A DNA stretch of 63,903 nt, from NCBI GenBank assembly GCA_022578965.1, contig MU400732.1:1-63903 (forward strand), in the 5' to 3' direction. The notes below the pieces were generated by a model, which did not search any database, had not been told where the DNA came from, and saw nothing but the letters and a program-made list of their open reading frames with translations. This document shows positions 50,183 through 61,594 of the stretch, piece after piece. The stretch comes from Xylaria sp. FL1777. Taxonomy: Eukaryota > Ascomycota > Sordariomycetes > Xylariales > Xylariaceae. Positions within the stretch are counted from its first letter, which is position 1; each line of letters opens with the position of its first letter. The position numbers and the translations under genes are program-made.

Positions 50183-51692
50183 GCAATAAATTAAAATTTA
50201 AAAAACTTAGCTCTTTTAAAATTAAAGAAATTATTTTATTTATTAACTATAAACTATTATTACTAAAAAATATGCAAATTTACTTTATTTTTTACATTTT
50301 TTTACTAAAATTAGCACTTATTAAAATACTTATTAAAATATAACTAAAAATAAAAACAAATCTAAACGTTTATAAAGTTAAAAATATACTAGATTTTTAT
50401 TAAAACAATAGTAATTTTAAGTATTTTATTAAATAAAAAAAATACTTATATGCTAATAATACTTAAAAACTTAAAAAACACCTAAAAATTGCTAAAGTAG
50501 TTATAAATTAGTTTTACTACTAATACTTTAACTGCTTAAAACTAAAAAAAAAAGTTAACTTTAAAAAAAACGCTTAAGAAATTTTAATTAAACTTAAATA
50601 AAGCAGCTTGTGTTATTTTAGCTTGCTTTCTTTGTTATTTTTGCTTTTTTGCTAGCGCTTTTTGTTCTTTTTTAATGCGTTTTATTTTGTTTAGTTTATT
50701 TAAAAACTAAAGCTTTTGCTAAACTATTTTAATACTTTTTACTTTTAAAAAACATTTTTATATATAAAGCTAAGCTAACTTACTTAAAACAAAATTAAAA
50801 TTATTTTAAGCTTGTTTTAATTTTTTTTAAACTAAAAATAACTATTGTTTTGCTTACTTTTTTTTTTTTTAAAACAACAGTATTTAAAAACTATATTATT
50901 AATTAAGTTAATTAGGACTTTTGATTTATTGCAAAAGCAACTAGCGCGTATACATTTAAAACAACAAAATATATCATTTATTATTTTGCACATTAGTAAT
51001 TAATTAAAGCAGTAAAAACAAAGCATAACTTTATAGCTAATAAAATTAATAAAAGAAATAAAAACAAGTTTTTGCTTTATTTTAAATAAGCAGTTAGTTT
51101 TTTTAATGCGCTTTAATATTATAACATATAAAAAAAAAAAAAAAGGAAAATATTTATAAAAAATTGTTAAAATAATAATTCTAAAAAAAAAGAAATAATA
51201 TTACAAAATTAGCACTAAAGTAGCTTTTAAAGCAACTTAATGCTTTTATATATACTTTGCACTTTTTTTTTTGCTAGCTAAAGCTAAAGTTACATAATAA
51301 CTTATTTAGTTTACTAGGCTTACAGTAATTTAAAGCTTATTAAGCTTACAATAATTTAAGGCTTATTAAGCTTACAGTAATTTAGTGCTTACTAAATTTG
51401 TAGTAATCCAAAAAAGGTTATTACTTTTTTTACTTTTTCTTTGTTTATATAAATATGCACTTTTTATATTTAGTTATTTACTTAGTTTTAGTTTTTTAGC
51501 TATTAATTTCTTATAACTACTAAGCATTAATATATTTATTACTTTTAATTCCTTAAGACTTTTATTAATGCATAGTAGTAAAAGTACCCTAAAAACTTCC
51601 CTAACAAACTACTATTAAAGATTTTATTATTACCTGCAAATTAAGACCTTAAAGGCAAACCTGTTATATTACTATATAATAGGTTTATTATA
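50183..51692 (+). mobile_element. Tandem duplicate of the gypsy 3' end (internal ~1 kb plus LTR2 copy e)
   Basis: Positions 50183-51198 repeat 48647-49662 and are followed by another LTR2 (51199-51692, four 26-bp subrepeats at 51307-51410). The arrangement internal-LTR-internal-LTR is best explained by unequal recombination between LTRs or by template switching. Both units are mutated, with many differences between them. Confidence 0.8.
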
Positions 51693-54249
51693 GTTTACTT
51701 AAGTAATTAAAAAACAATAATAAATATTTGCGTTAAGTTAAAACTTTATTTTAAGCATAAGCTTATTTAAAGTTATGCTTTTAGTTAGTTATTATTTTTT
51801 GCATTACTTTAATAAAACTATATAAGTAATTTATGCTATTTAAAAAGTAGCTTTTTATATTATTATTGCTTGTTTTTATACTTAATATAACTTAAATGCT
51901 AAAGTTGCAATATTTATAAATATAATAATGTGCTTATTACATTTTAAAAAGCATATAAGTTTTATAAATATATTATAAAATAAAGCGCTAATTATTAAAT
52001 TGTTAGCAAAAATTAACTTATGCTTTTTTATGTATAGCTTTTATTTTTGCAAATATTAATTTTTTTTATATAATTAAAACGCTTTAATATATATAAAAAA
52101 TTTCTTTATTATTAATAAACGTAGCTTTAATTAGTTGCTTATTTAAAAAAGTTAACCTTACTAATGCTTAATTAGCAAAAGCAGTATTTTTATTTTTGCT
52201 AATAATAAGGCTATTACTGTTAATTTAATTTAAAACTTATTTTTACTTAGCTTTAAACAAAACGTTAAAATTAATGTAATATATATAAATTTACTACTAT
52301 AAAAGAAAAAACTAGTAATTTAATGTAGCTTTTATTGCTTTGTTATAATTAGTTATAATTATATTAAGCTTTTGTATTGCATGTTATATTATAAGCTAAC
52401 AAATATTTTTAGCTAAAAACTAAAAGCTTTTTTGCTTTTTATTATTAATTAAGCTAAATATAGCATTAAAAACTGTTTTTAAGCAGGTTTAGCTTATTGC
52501 TTAAAATAACAGTAGCTTAAATCAATTAGTATTATATATATTATTAAAGCTAATAATCTTAAAGAATTACTTTTATATTTTTAAGCAGTAAAAAAACGTT
52601 TAAACTAGTTTAATTAAGTAGTTTAGCTTATTATTAGCTTACTTTATTAAGTAAAGAACTTTTTTTTCGTTAAAAAGCTTAATAAAAGTAGCAGTTAAAT
52701 TATAGCTATTTAGCTTAGCTTAATTAATAAAGCTTTAAGTATTATAAATATTTCTTTAAGTAAAAATAGACTTTTTGTATTGCTGTTTTATTATGCTTTA
52801 AATATTTTAAGCTTAAATATTAACTTAATAGCTAGTTAATTTAATAGTTGCTTTTATTAATTTTGTAAGTTTATAATAAAAAAAATAAACAAAAGAGTTT
52901 AAGCTTAAGCTATAATTATACTAATAATGTTTTATATTTTTATATAGTTATAATAATTATTAACTTTTGTTTATAGCTTTAGTAATAATTATTTATTTAT
53001 AGCTAGTTTTTTAAGACTTTTATTACTAAAGTTCTTTGCTTTTGCTTTTTTTAACTTATTTAAATTAGTTATATTTAATAAAAAATTAAATTAATTATTC
53101 TTTAAACAAATATATATGGTTTTTAGCAAAACTAAACTTATTGTTTTTCGAAAATAAATTAACATAGTTAAAAAGCACGTTAGCTATAAAAAATAAGTTG
53201 CTTAAAATAAATAGATTAAAAACACTTTCTAAAACTAAAGATAATAAATTATAGCTAGCTAATAAAGTATTTACTTTAAATAGCACAGCTAGCATAAAAA
53301 AAGTTTGTTTAAGCAATGCTATTATAAATAAAGCAGCTTTAATTAAACTTAGTATAAATAACCTTGCTAATAAATATTAAAGCAATAAATATAAAAAAAA
53401 AAAGTTATAGCTATTTAAATTTAATAGTAATTACTTTTATTTATTTTTTTATTAATATACATGTTTATATAAGCAAACTAAGTTTATAAAAAGCTATTAA
53501 CTTTTTTTTATAATTTTATAAACTAATTATAAAGCTAATGTAAATTTTTCTTAAGTAATAGTTAGCAAGCTAGCAATATAAAACGATTTAGCAAACTAAA
53601 ATTTTAAAAGAACAAAAATAAAACTAGCTTTTAAGCTAAACATAAGCATTTATATATATTAAAGCTTTAATAAATAAAAGAAAGTATTGCTAAAGAAAAT
53701 CTTATAATTAGTACGGATTTTTTATGCTAGCTTATTAAGTTTTTTATAGCTATATAAGTACAAAATAGTGCTAAAAAAATAAAAGTAAGCACTAAAGATA
53801 TTATTAAAAGCATTATTATTACTAAAGCTATAAAATGGAAAAATACTTTTGCTACTACAACTAAATATAAAAGATCAGCAAATTAAAGTAGTTATAAAAG
53901 CAGCAAATAGCTTATTACGTAAGAAAAGTAAACAAAAAAAAAAGTAATAAAACATATATTGTTTTTTTTAACGATAAAATAAATTATTTAAAGTAAAAGC
54001 GCGCTTATGTAATAACTAAAGCTTAAAAAGTTCGGAAAACATCGTGTAATATAAAAGTTAATTAGTATTACAAAATTAAAGTGTATAATAAATATGTTTT
54101 TAGTATTAATAGAGTAAAAAGCGTAAAATATAAAGTATAAACAAAATTAAATCAACAAAATATATAAGAAAAAATATAAAATAAACAACATTAAGTATAT
54201 AAAAAAAGATAATATGCATTAACATTTTTTAATTGAGCTAATAAAAGCA
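51693..54249. other. A+T-rich degraded DNA, unassigned
   Basis: About 2.6 kb of repeat-like sequence without LTRs or recognisable coding motifs. A short more mixed patch lies at 53995-54060 (GCGCGCTTATGTAATAAC and nearby). The 73-codon minus-strand frame at 53316-53095 is a chance product of T/A-rich DNA. Confidence 0.55.
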
Positions 54250-57200
54250 TTATGTGTTTATAAGATTATATGTCTGTATTAATTCTTTATATGTCTATAT
54301 TAATTCTCTTTTTTTAAGCTTTATTAAATATTTTTTTTATTTTATGTTTTTATTAAACTATACTTTTAAAAACTTTATGTTGTTTTTTAAGTATACTATT
54401 ATATTAAAAAGGTATACTATTTATATAAGCGCTGTTTTGCTGCTAAAAAAGTACATTAATTTACTTTTTTATAGTATAGATTTTATTTTATGTTGTTTTG
54501 CTTAGCTTTTATATGTTTTTTATATTACTTTTAAAGCTTTATAGTTTTGTTTTATATTTAAGTTTGCTATAATAAAGTTAGTATTATTAATAAAACTAAT
54601 TATTATTAGCTTTTAATATATAATAAAATTATTATAAAATATTAAAATATATAAAAAAATAAAATAAAATAAAAGTAAAAACTTTTAAAAAACTTTAGTT
54701 TTTAGTATTATTAGCTAAAATATTGCTTTATTAAAGCAAAAATATATTATGTAGTTTAATATAAAAAAGTTTATTTATATAATTATTTAAAAAAAAAAGC
54801 TTTTTTATTATAAAATATAGATTATTTTTTTTTATTAATAGTATTAAAAGCTTTTATAATGTTTAGCTATAGTAAAAATGCTATGCTTTTTTTACTAATT
54901 GCTTTTTTTGCTATTTTTAATATTAGTTTAATAACTATATTTATTAATTTATTTTATTTGTTGTTTATTTAGTTATTTAGTAAAAGATTTTCTTGCTTAG
55001 CTATTTTTATTATATAATAATATAGCTTTTTTTTTAGTATTTTTTTTATTGTATAAATAAACGTAATAAAGCGCTATTTTTTAGCTGTTTTTTTAGTTTT
55101 TTTTAACTTTTTAAGTTTAAATATAACTATTATTTTTGTTTGCTTAAATTGCATTAAATAATACTTTAGTAAAAAGCTAATAATATATAATATTGCTATT
55201 TTTTTTGCTAAAGTAAGTTTATAAGCTTTAAAAAAGCTATTAAATAGCAAGTTATTTTTTAATGCTTTTTATAATATTAATTTTTATATTAGCAATATTA
55301 TGTTTTTTTTTTTATATTAATATTAATTATAAACTTTTAATAGTTATTATAAGTTAAGTTTTTTTTAAATATATTAAATAAGTTTGCTAATAATGCAAAA
55401 AAAAAGCGTTTTGCTAATAAAGCTGTTTTTTTTTAAAAGTATTAATAAAAAGCAGCTTATTTTTTATTTATTTTAGTAGTAAAATTGCAATAATTTTTAA
55501 AGCTAGCTTATAAGCAAACTTTGCTTATTTAACTAAGCTTTATAATAACTTAAAATTTTTAAATGCTTTTGCAAATATTTGTTTTTAGCTGCATTTTTAT
55601 GCTTTTTTTACTTTATTATTAAAGGCTTTTTTTTTTTTTTAAAAGTTTGCTATATTACTTTAGTTTTTTTGCTTTAAAATTTGCAGTATGCTTGTTTTGC
55701 TTTTTTTTTTGTTTTAACTACTTTTAAAAACTACCAAAGTAATACTTAGTGTTTTTTTTTTATAGTTTTTTTAAACGTTATTTTATTTGCTATTTTTACT
55801 AATTATTAAATTAAAAAGTTAAAAATATTATTTAGTTTATTAAATATATATAATATATGCGTTTTTGTAATAATAGCTTTTGTTTTTATAGCTGCTTTAT
55901 TTTTGTTTAATTTAAGCTAGTTTTATTTTTTTGCTTTTTTTAAATATTTTTATAAAGCTACTTTTAAATTAATTATAACTTTTAGTGCTTTATAATTAAA
56001 ATTTAGCTATTTTAAGTTCTTTTAATAAATAATAATTAAATTATTAAACATTTATATTAAGTTTATTATTAAGCTTTTTTGTTTATGTTTTGTTTTAATT
56101 ACTTTTTTTTAAAAAGTAACTAGTATAAGATTTTATTATGTAGTAAACTTAAGCAGTTTATTTGCTTTTTAGCTTTTTTTACTTTTTAAGTTTTATAATA
56201 AGTAATAAAAATTAAAGTTATTTATAAATATATAGCATTTTTTTAGCTTATTTGCTTTATATATTTTTTAGATTAAATTATATTAAACTGTTTTTTTTTA
56301 ATTTAGCAAATATATTAATTATAAAATTACTGCTAAATTATTGTTGCTTATTATAACTTTTGCTTAGTTTTTACTAGCGTTTTTTATTAGCGTTTTTATT
56401 GCAATTCTTTTGTTTATATATAATATAGCTTTGCTTTTTAACTAAATAACTTAGTAATTATTATTATTAAAGCAATATATATTGCTATGTTTATTAATTA
56501 CTAGCTTTTAAACTATTATATAGTTAAAGCTATTATTTTATAATATGCATATTATATTACTTTTAAATTTTGTAATATTTTAAAAAGCAATATTATATAT
56601 TATTAAATTAATAAAAATAAGTTTTTGCTTATATTACTAGTTTGCTATTTTTTTGCTAATAATTTTTTTTTATTTAGCTTTATAAATGCTAATACTATTA
56701 ATATTTTTAAATTACTTTTATTTACTTTTTTGTTTATTATTGCTGCTTTTTTAGCACTTTAAAAGCTTTTAAGTTATAATATATATGCTGCTTTTGCTTT
56801 GTTTTTTTGTTTGATTTTTTTTTAGCAAGCTTTATTTTATGCTATATACGCTTTTTTATAGTTTATATATTTTTGCTTTACTTTTTGCATTTTTATTAAG
56901 TAGCTTTTTTTATTTTTTTAGTGCTTTAAAACTAAATAATAGCTATACTTTAAGTTTTTGCAGCAATATTTAGCTATATATTTATATTTATAATAGTTAA
57001 AGCATTACATAACTTTAAGCTTTATAGCAAAAAGTTTATAGTTAAACAGCTAAACTTTTTATATAAAGCTATTTTTATATATTATTTTAGTTGTTATAAC
57101 GTTGCTTATATATAATAATATTAATATAAATTTAGTTTTTATATTTTTAAATAGCATTTTTTTGCATTTTATAACTTTAAAATATTTATTATATAATAAC

Positions 57201-58081
57201 TACAATAAATTCTTGTTTAAATATATTGCTTTAATGCGTTTTACTAAAATGCTTTTTATTATTAGCGCTGCTTTTTTTTGTTATATTTTTAACTTTTTTT
57301 TAAAAGCTTTTATAATTTATTTTTTTTTTTAGCTTTTTAGCAATAATTATATTATTGTTTATAAGCGCTATATTTATTGCTTTAATAATATTAGCTAATG
57401 TTTTATTTTTAAAGTTATTAGCTTATTTTTTAACTTTAATTAATATTTTTTTGTTTTGTTTAAATAGCATTGCTTTATTATTGCAAGCTAGCTATAAAGC
57501 TGCTATTTATACTTAAAATTTTAGCATGTTTATATTTAATAAAGTTTATTAAAAAAGCTTTTAAATAGTATTTTTAATGCTTTTTTAGCTAGCTTTTATA
57601 GCAGCATTTAAGTTATAGCAAGTTATAAATATATTAAGGTTATTTTTGTTGTTAAGCTTTATACTTTGCTAGCTTTCTTAGGCTTTTTTTAATATATGTA
57701 TTATTTGCGCTTTTTTTATGTTTTTTTAAAAAAAAATTTCTTTTGTTATTTTTTTTTTATTAATAGCTATAATACTAGTTTTATAATTCTATTAACTATT
57801 TTTTATATATTAAAAAGTTTGTTAGCTTTGCGTTTTTTATTAAAACGCTATTATATTGTAGTTGTATTGCTAGTAAGTTCTAATAACACATTAATTACGT
57901 TTTTAATAAATAAGTCATTTAATATTATTTTTCTGTTTTTTGTTATGTTTATACTTCATAAATAAAATGTAATTTATTTAGTAAGTAAAAGTTGCTACAC
58001 TAATTTTAGCAATTTTAATTATTTAATAATTAGGCTTAAACTTATAAAGTTATAACTAAGTGTAAAGAATTCAAAAAAGGT
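54250..58081 (-). mobile_element. Unidentified mutated repeat 'X', right copy, inverted
   Basis: The reverse complement aligns with 3872-7710; for example 57985-58076 matches 3872-3985 and 55871-55930 matches about 6075-6135. Its less mutated end (57955-58080) carries AGTAAAAGTTGCTACACTAA and shows the outer boundary. The open frames on the plus strand here (54254-54505, 57102-57332, 57696-57965) are Phe/Leu/Ile-rich by-products and not genes. Confidence 0.55.
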
Positions 58082-59115
58082 GAATATTATATAATAAATA
58101 CTTACTTTAATACTAATATAAACTATAACTAATATTAAGCTAACTAAATAATAGTTTTTTTTATATAAATAAAAAAAAGAAACTTAAATTTAGCTTTATA
58201 TAGAATATTTAAATTAATGCTTAATAAGCTTAAAAAAGTATAGCAAACATTTAATATTAGCTATTAAAGCAAAATTTAACTAAGTATAAACATTATATAA
58301 ATATATTAAAGTATATTTAAGTTAGCTATAATATTAATTTTTTAAAAACTTATATATAAAAGATTTTTTGCTAATTTATAAGCATGCTTATATATAACAT
58401 TAAATAATATAACAAAAACTTTTATATAAAAAAATAATAAGTTATATTTTATAAACTAAAAATATAACTATAATTTTATAAAAAATTAATAACTTAAATT
58501 TATATTAAAGTTATTAAGTTAATTAACTAAATAGCTAAGCTATTTTTAAAGCTATAACTAAAAAAACTAGAACTTTTATATAAACAAAAAATGCTTTGTT
58601 TGCTAAAAAAAAAACTGCTAGTTAATATGCTATACTTTTTTAAAAAAAGCTTGTGCAAAAAACATATTTTGTAATTTATATAAAATAATTTATAGCTAAA
58701 AACTTATTTTAAAAAGATTTTTTTTATATATAACAAAATGCAAAAAATATTTAAAGTTAAACAATAGTGCTAAAAATATTAATAAAAAATTTAATAATTA
58801 AACTATTTAATATTTAATAAACAGCATATTTTTTTATTATATAATAAAAAAAAATATTTAAAACTATAAAATAATAATATTATATAATTAGTTTATATTA
58901 AACAATTATTATTGTATAGATTACTAAAATAAACTTTAAAATATTAGCGCTTTTAATTATTTAATAATAAAAAAAGCTTAATTAAAAGCATACTTTTAAA
59001 TATATTTTTATATAAAAATTAGTTAAACTTTAAATAGTATTTATATTTATTTTAGCAAAAATAATACTATAAGTATTATAAGTATTATATAAATAAAAAA
59101 CGCTTTTAGTATAAC

Positions 59116-59129
59116 TATATACTATATTT
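59116..59129. repeat. Target-site duplication, left
   Basis: TATATACTATATTT, repeated exactly at 59865-59878 on the other side of the insertion. Confidence 0.75.
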
Positions 59130-59864
59130 GGCTTAGTGGCGCAGTGGTATATGCTTGGCTACTTTTTTTAAAGTTGTAAGTTTAAGTTTTGCCTAGTTTA
59201 TAGTTGCTTTACCTTAAAGCAAAAGTTAGTTTGCTTTTAGCTTAGTTTAAACTATATGCTTGCTGCACTAAAGGCATAAAAATTAAAAGTTAAATAGCTA
59301 AGCTAAAAGTCTAAAGACTTTACTTTTTTGCTAGTGTAGCAATATAAATAACCGATTTAGTATACTAGCTACTATAAAAACAGGCAGCCTTGGCTTTTGC
59401 TGCTAACGCTATATAGGCACTAGTTCTTTTGTATAACGAACAGCCTGTATTTTTAGCGTAATTAGAACTTAAAGCTTACTGCTTAGCGCTAAGCAATTTA
59501 TAAAAAATATAGCGCTATATAGTGCTTAAAATCTACTTAATACCGTATTGTTTACGGCTTACAAAACCTAGGGCTAGCAAAAAGGCACCTTTACTACTAA
59601 TTAACAGAAGACCTTTTTGTTAGTGCGCTAATTTTTATACCTTTGCATTGCAAGGCAGAAGCGCTGTTAACTTAGCGTACAAAATTTAAAAAGCGGAGTA
59701 TTATGTAAAAAAAGCGGCAAATTAATGAAATTTATAGCAAAACTATTGCATACTTTGTATATATAAGTGGTTTTTGCTCTAAAAAAGGTTTTTATTTATA
59801 TAAAGTTTTACTAAATAGCTACTAGCATAGCTAATAGGCCGTCTGTCCAAGTAATACAAATTAT
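59130..59864 (+). mobile_element. tRNA-headed SINE-like insertion, 735 bp
   Basis: A block of clearly higher G+C than its surroundings interrupts the copia fragment. It is flanked by 14-bp direct repeats TATATACTATATTT (59116-59129 and 59865-59878). The matching site at about 38046-38062 in the other copia copy is uninterrupted. The head is tRNA-like: TGGCGCAGTGG (59136-59146) matches the RNA polymerase III A box, GCGC...ATGC can form a D arm, and a B-box-like AGTTTAAGTTTT lies near 59182, looking like a mutated GTTCGA core. The body shows no open frame. The 3' end GTAATACAAATTAT has no long poly-A. A tRNA-derived SINE is the best fit; the length is large for one, so a composite or LINE-mobilised element is possible. 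Confidence 0.68.
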
Positions 59865-59878
59865 TATATACTATATTT
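59865..59878. repeat. Target-site duplication, right
   Basis: Exact partner of 59116-59129. Confidence 0.75.
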
Positions 59879-61072
59879 TAAATATTTTTCTTTTTTTATT
59901 TTTATTAAAAAACGCTAATTGCTTAAAAGCATATTTTAATAATACAAAAAACGTTATTATATAACAAAACAAAAAAACTATTTTTGTTATATAAAAATAA
60001 AAATATTTGTTTTTTAATATTAATTTATATAAAACAAGTTTATATTTTATAAAAACAAAACTTTAAAAGCTTTATAAATGCTTTAAATATTTTTATATAA
60101 AAAAACTATATAATATGCTTAGTTATATAAGCTATAATATTAATTGCTTTACTTTAAAAAAAATTTAAAAGTTTTGCTATTATTACTAATTATATAACTA
60201 AATATTTTATTGTTTTAAGTTTATAATTAAAAATAACTATAATTTTAATTATAAAATTATAATTAATATTATATAAATAAATAACAAGCAGGTTTTATAT
60301 ATAATTAATGCAGCTATATTATTTTAAGTAATTATATTTTTAAAATTTATATTTGCATAAAACGCTTAAAAAATATTATATAAGTGCTAAATTAACATAT
60401 ATTAAAAACTTTTAAACTATATTATATATAACTTTAATATAAACTTTTTGTTTAAAAAATTTTAAAACTAAGCTAAAATTATAAGTATAAAGTGCTAAAA
60501 AATATTTATTAAAGCTTATTAAATTATTAACAAAATAAAAAAAGCATATAAACTTTTTTATTATATATATAATATATTAAAAATTAAACTAAGTTATTAT
60601 ATAAAAAATAAATCAATTTTATAAATAGCAATTAAAGCTTTAAATAATATTATAAAGCTTAATAGCTTAGTTTTAATGCTTTTTATATTTAAAGCATATT
60701 TAAAGGTTAATTAAAACTTTTTTTTTTTGTTAAATATTATATAAAAAGCTAAAGTAGTTATAAAAGCTATAAAAATGCTTTATAAAAAACAAGGAAAAGT
60801 TAAAATTAGCTATGCAATTTACAAATATAATAAGCTAGCTTTATATAAAGTATTATTTTTACTTTTATATAATAAAATCTTTATATAACATAAAAAGCAA
60901 AACTAAAAAAAAACTATATAAAATATAATTAATTAAAAAACCTAATATAATTATTAACTTTATAAATAGCTTAATTTGCTTTAAATAAATATAAATTAAG
61001 CTATATTATTATATAACTAAATATATTTTAATAAATAGCAAAAAAAAAAACATAACTATTATAAAACTAGCT

Positions 61073-61594
61073 ATTATAACAGACCTGTTATACACCAATA
61101 TAACGGGTTTGCCTTTAAGGTCTTAATTTACAAGTAACAATAAAATCCTTAATAGTAGTCCGTTAAGGAGGTTTTCGAGGTACTTTTACTACTATGCATT
61201 AATAGAAGTCTTAAAGAATTAAAAGTAATAAGTATATTAATGCTTAGTAGTTATAAAAAATTAATAGCTAAAAAACTAAAACTAAATAAATAACTAAATA
61301 TAAAAAGTGCATGTTTATATAAACAAAAGAAAAATAAAAAAAGTAATAACTTCTTTTAAATTACTGCAAGTTTAATAAGCATTAAATTACTGTAAGCTTA
61401 ATAAGCTTTAAATTACCGTAAGCTTAGTAAGCTTTAAATTACTATAAGCTTAATAAGCCTTAAATTACTGTAAGCTTAGTAAGCTAAATAAATTATTACG
61501 TAACTTTAGCTTTAGCTAACAAAAAAAGAAGTATAAAGTATATATAAAAGCATTAAGCTGCTTTAAAAGCTACTTTAGTATTAATTTTATAACA
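61073..61594 (-). repeat. Inverted LTR2, copy f
   Basis: The reverse complement starts TGTTATAAAATTAATAC and ends near TATAACAGGTCTGTTATA. It carries five 26-bp subrepeats (61357-61486). Its terminal 100 bp (61075-61180) are the best preserved of any LTR2 copy here. Confidence 0.8.

Larger units (their letters stand above)
58082..61074 (+). mobile_element. Copia-like element fragment (second copy), with an insertion
   Basis: It matches 37012-39260 of the copia-like element once the 735-bp insertion at 59130-59864 is removed. It has no LTR; its left end touches repeat X and its right end touches inverted LTR2 copy f. It is mutated throughout. Confidence 0.75.

Noticed and set aside
54254..57965. 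Plus-strand ORFs of 76-89 codons (54254, 57102, 57696) resembling hydrophobic membrane peptides
   Set aside because: They are antisense to repeat X and owe their hydrophobicity to poly-T; codon content does not differ from flanking noncoding sequence.
59130..59205. A functional tRNA gene at the head of the insertion
   Set aside because: The A box is good, but the anticodon arm region is a T-run and the B box is degraded, so a working tRNA is unlikely; it is better read as the tRNA-derived head of a SINE.
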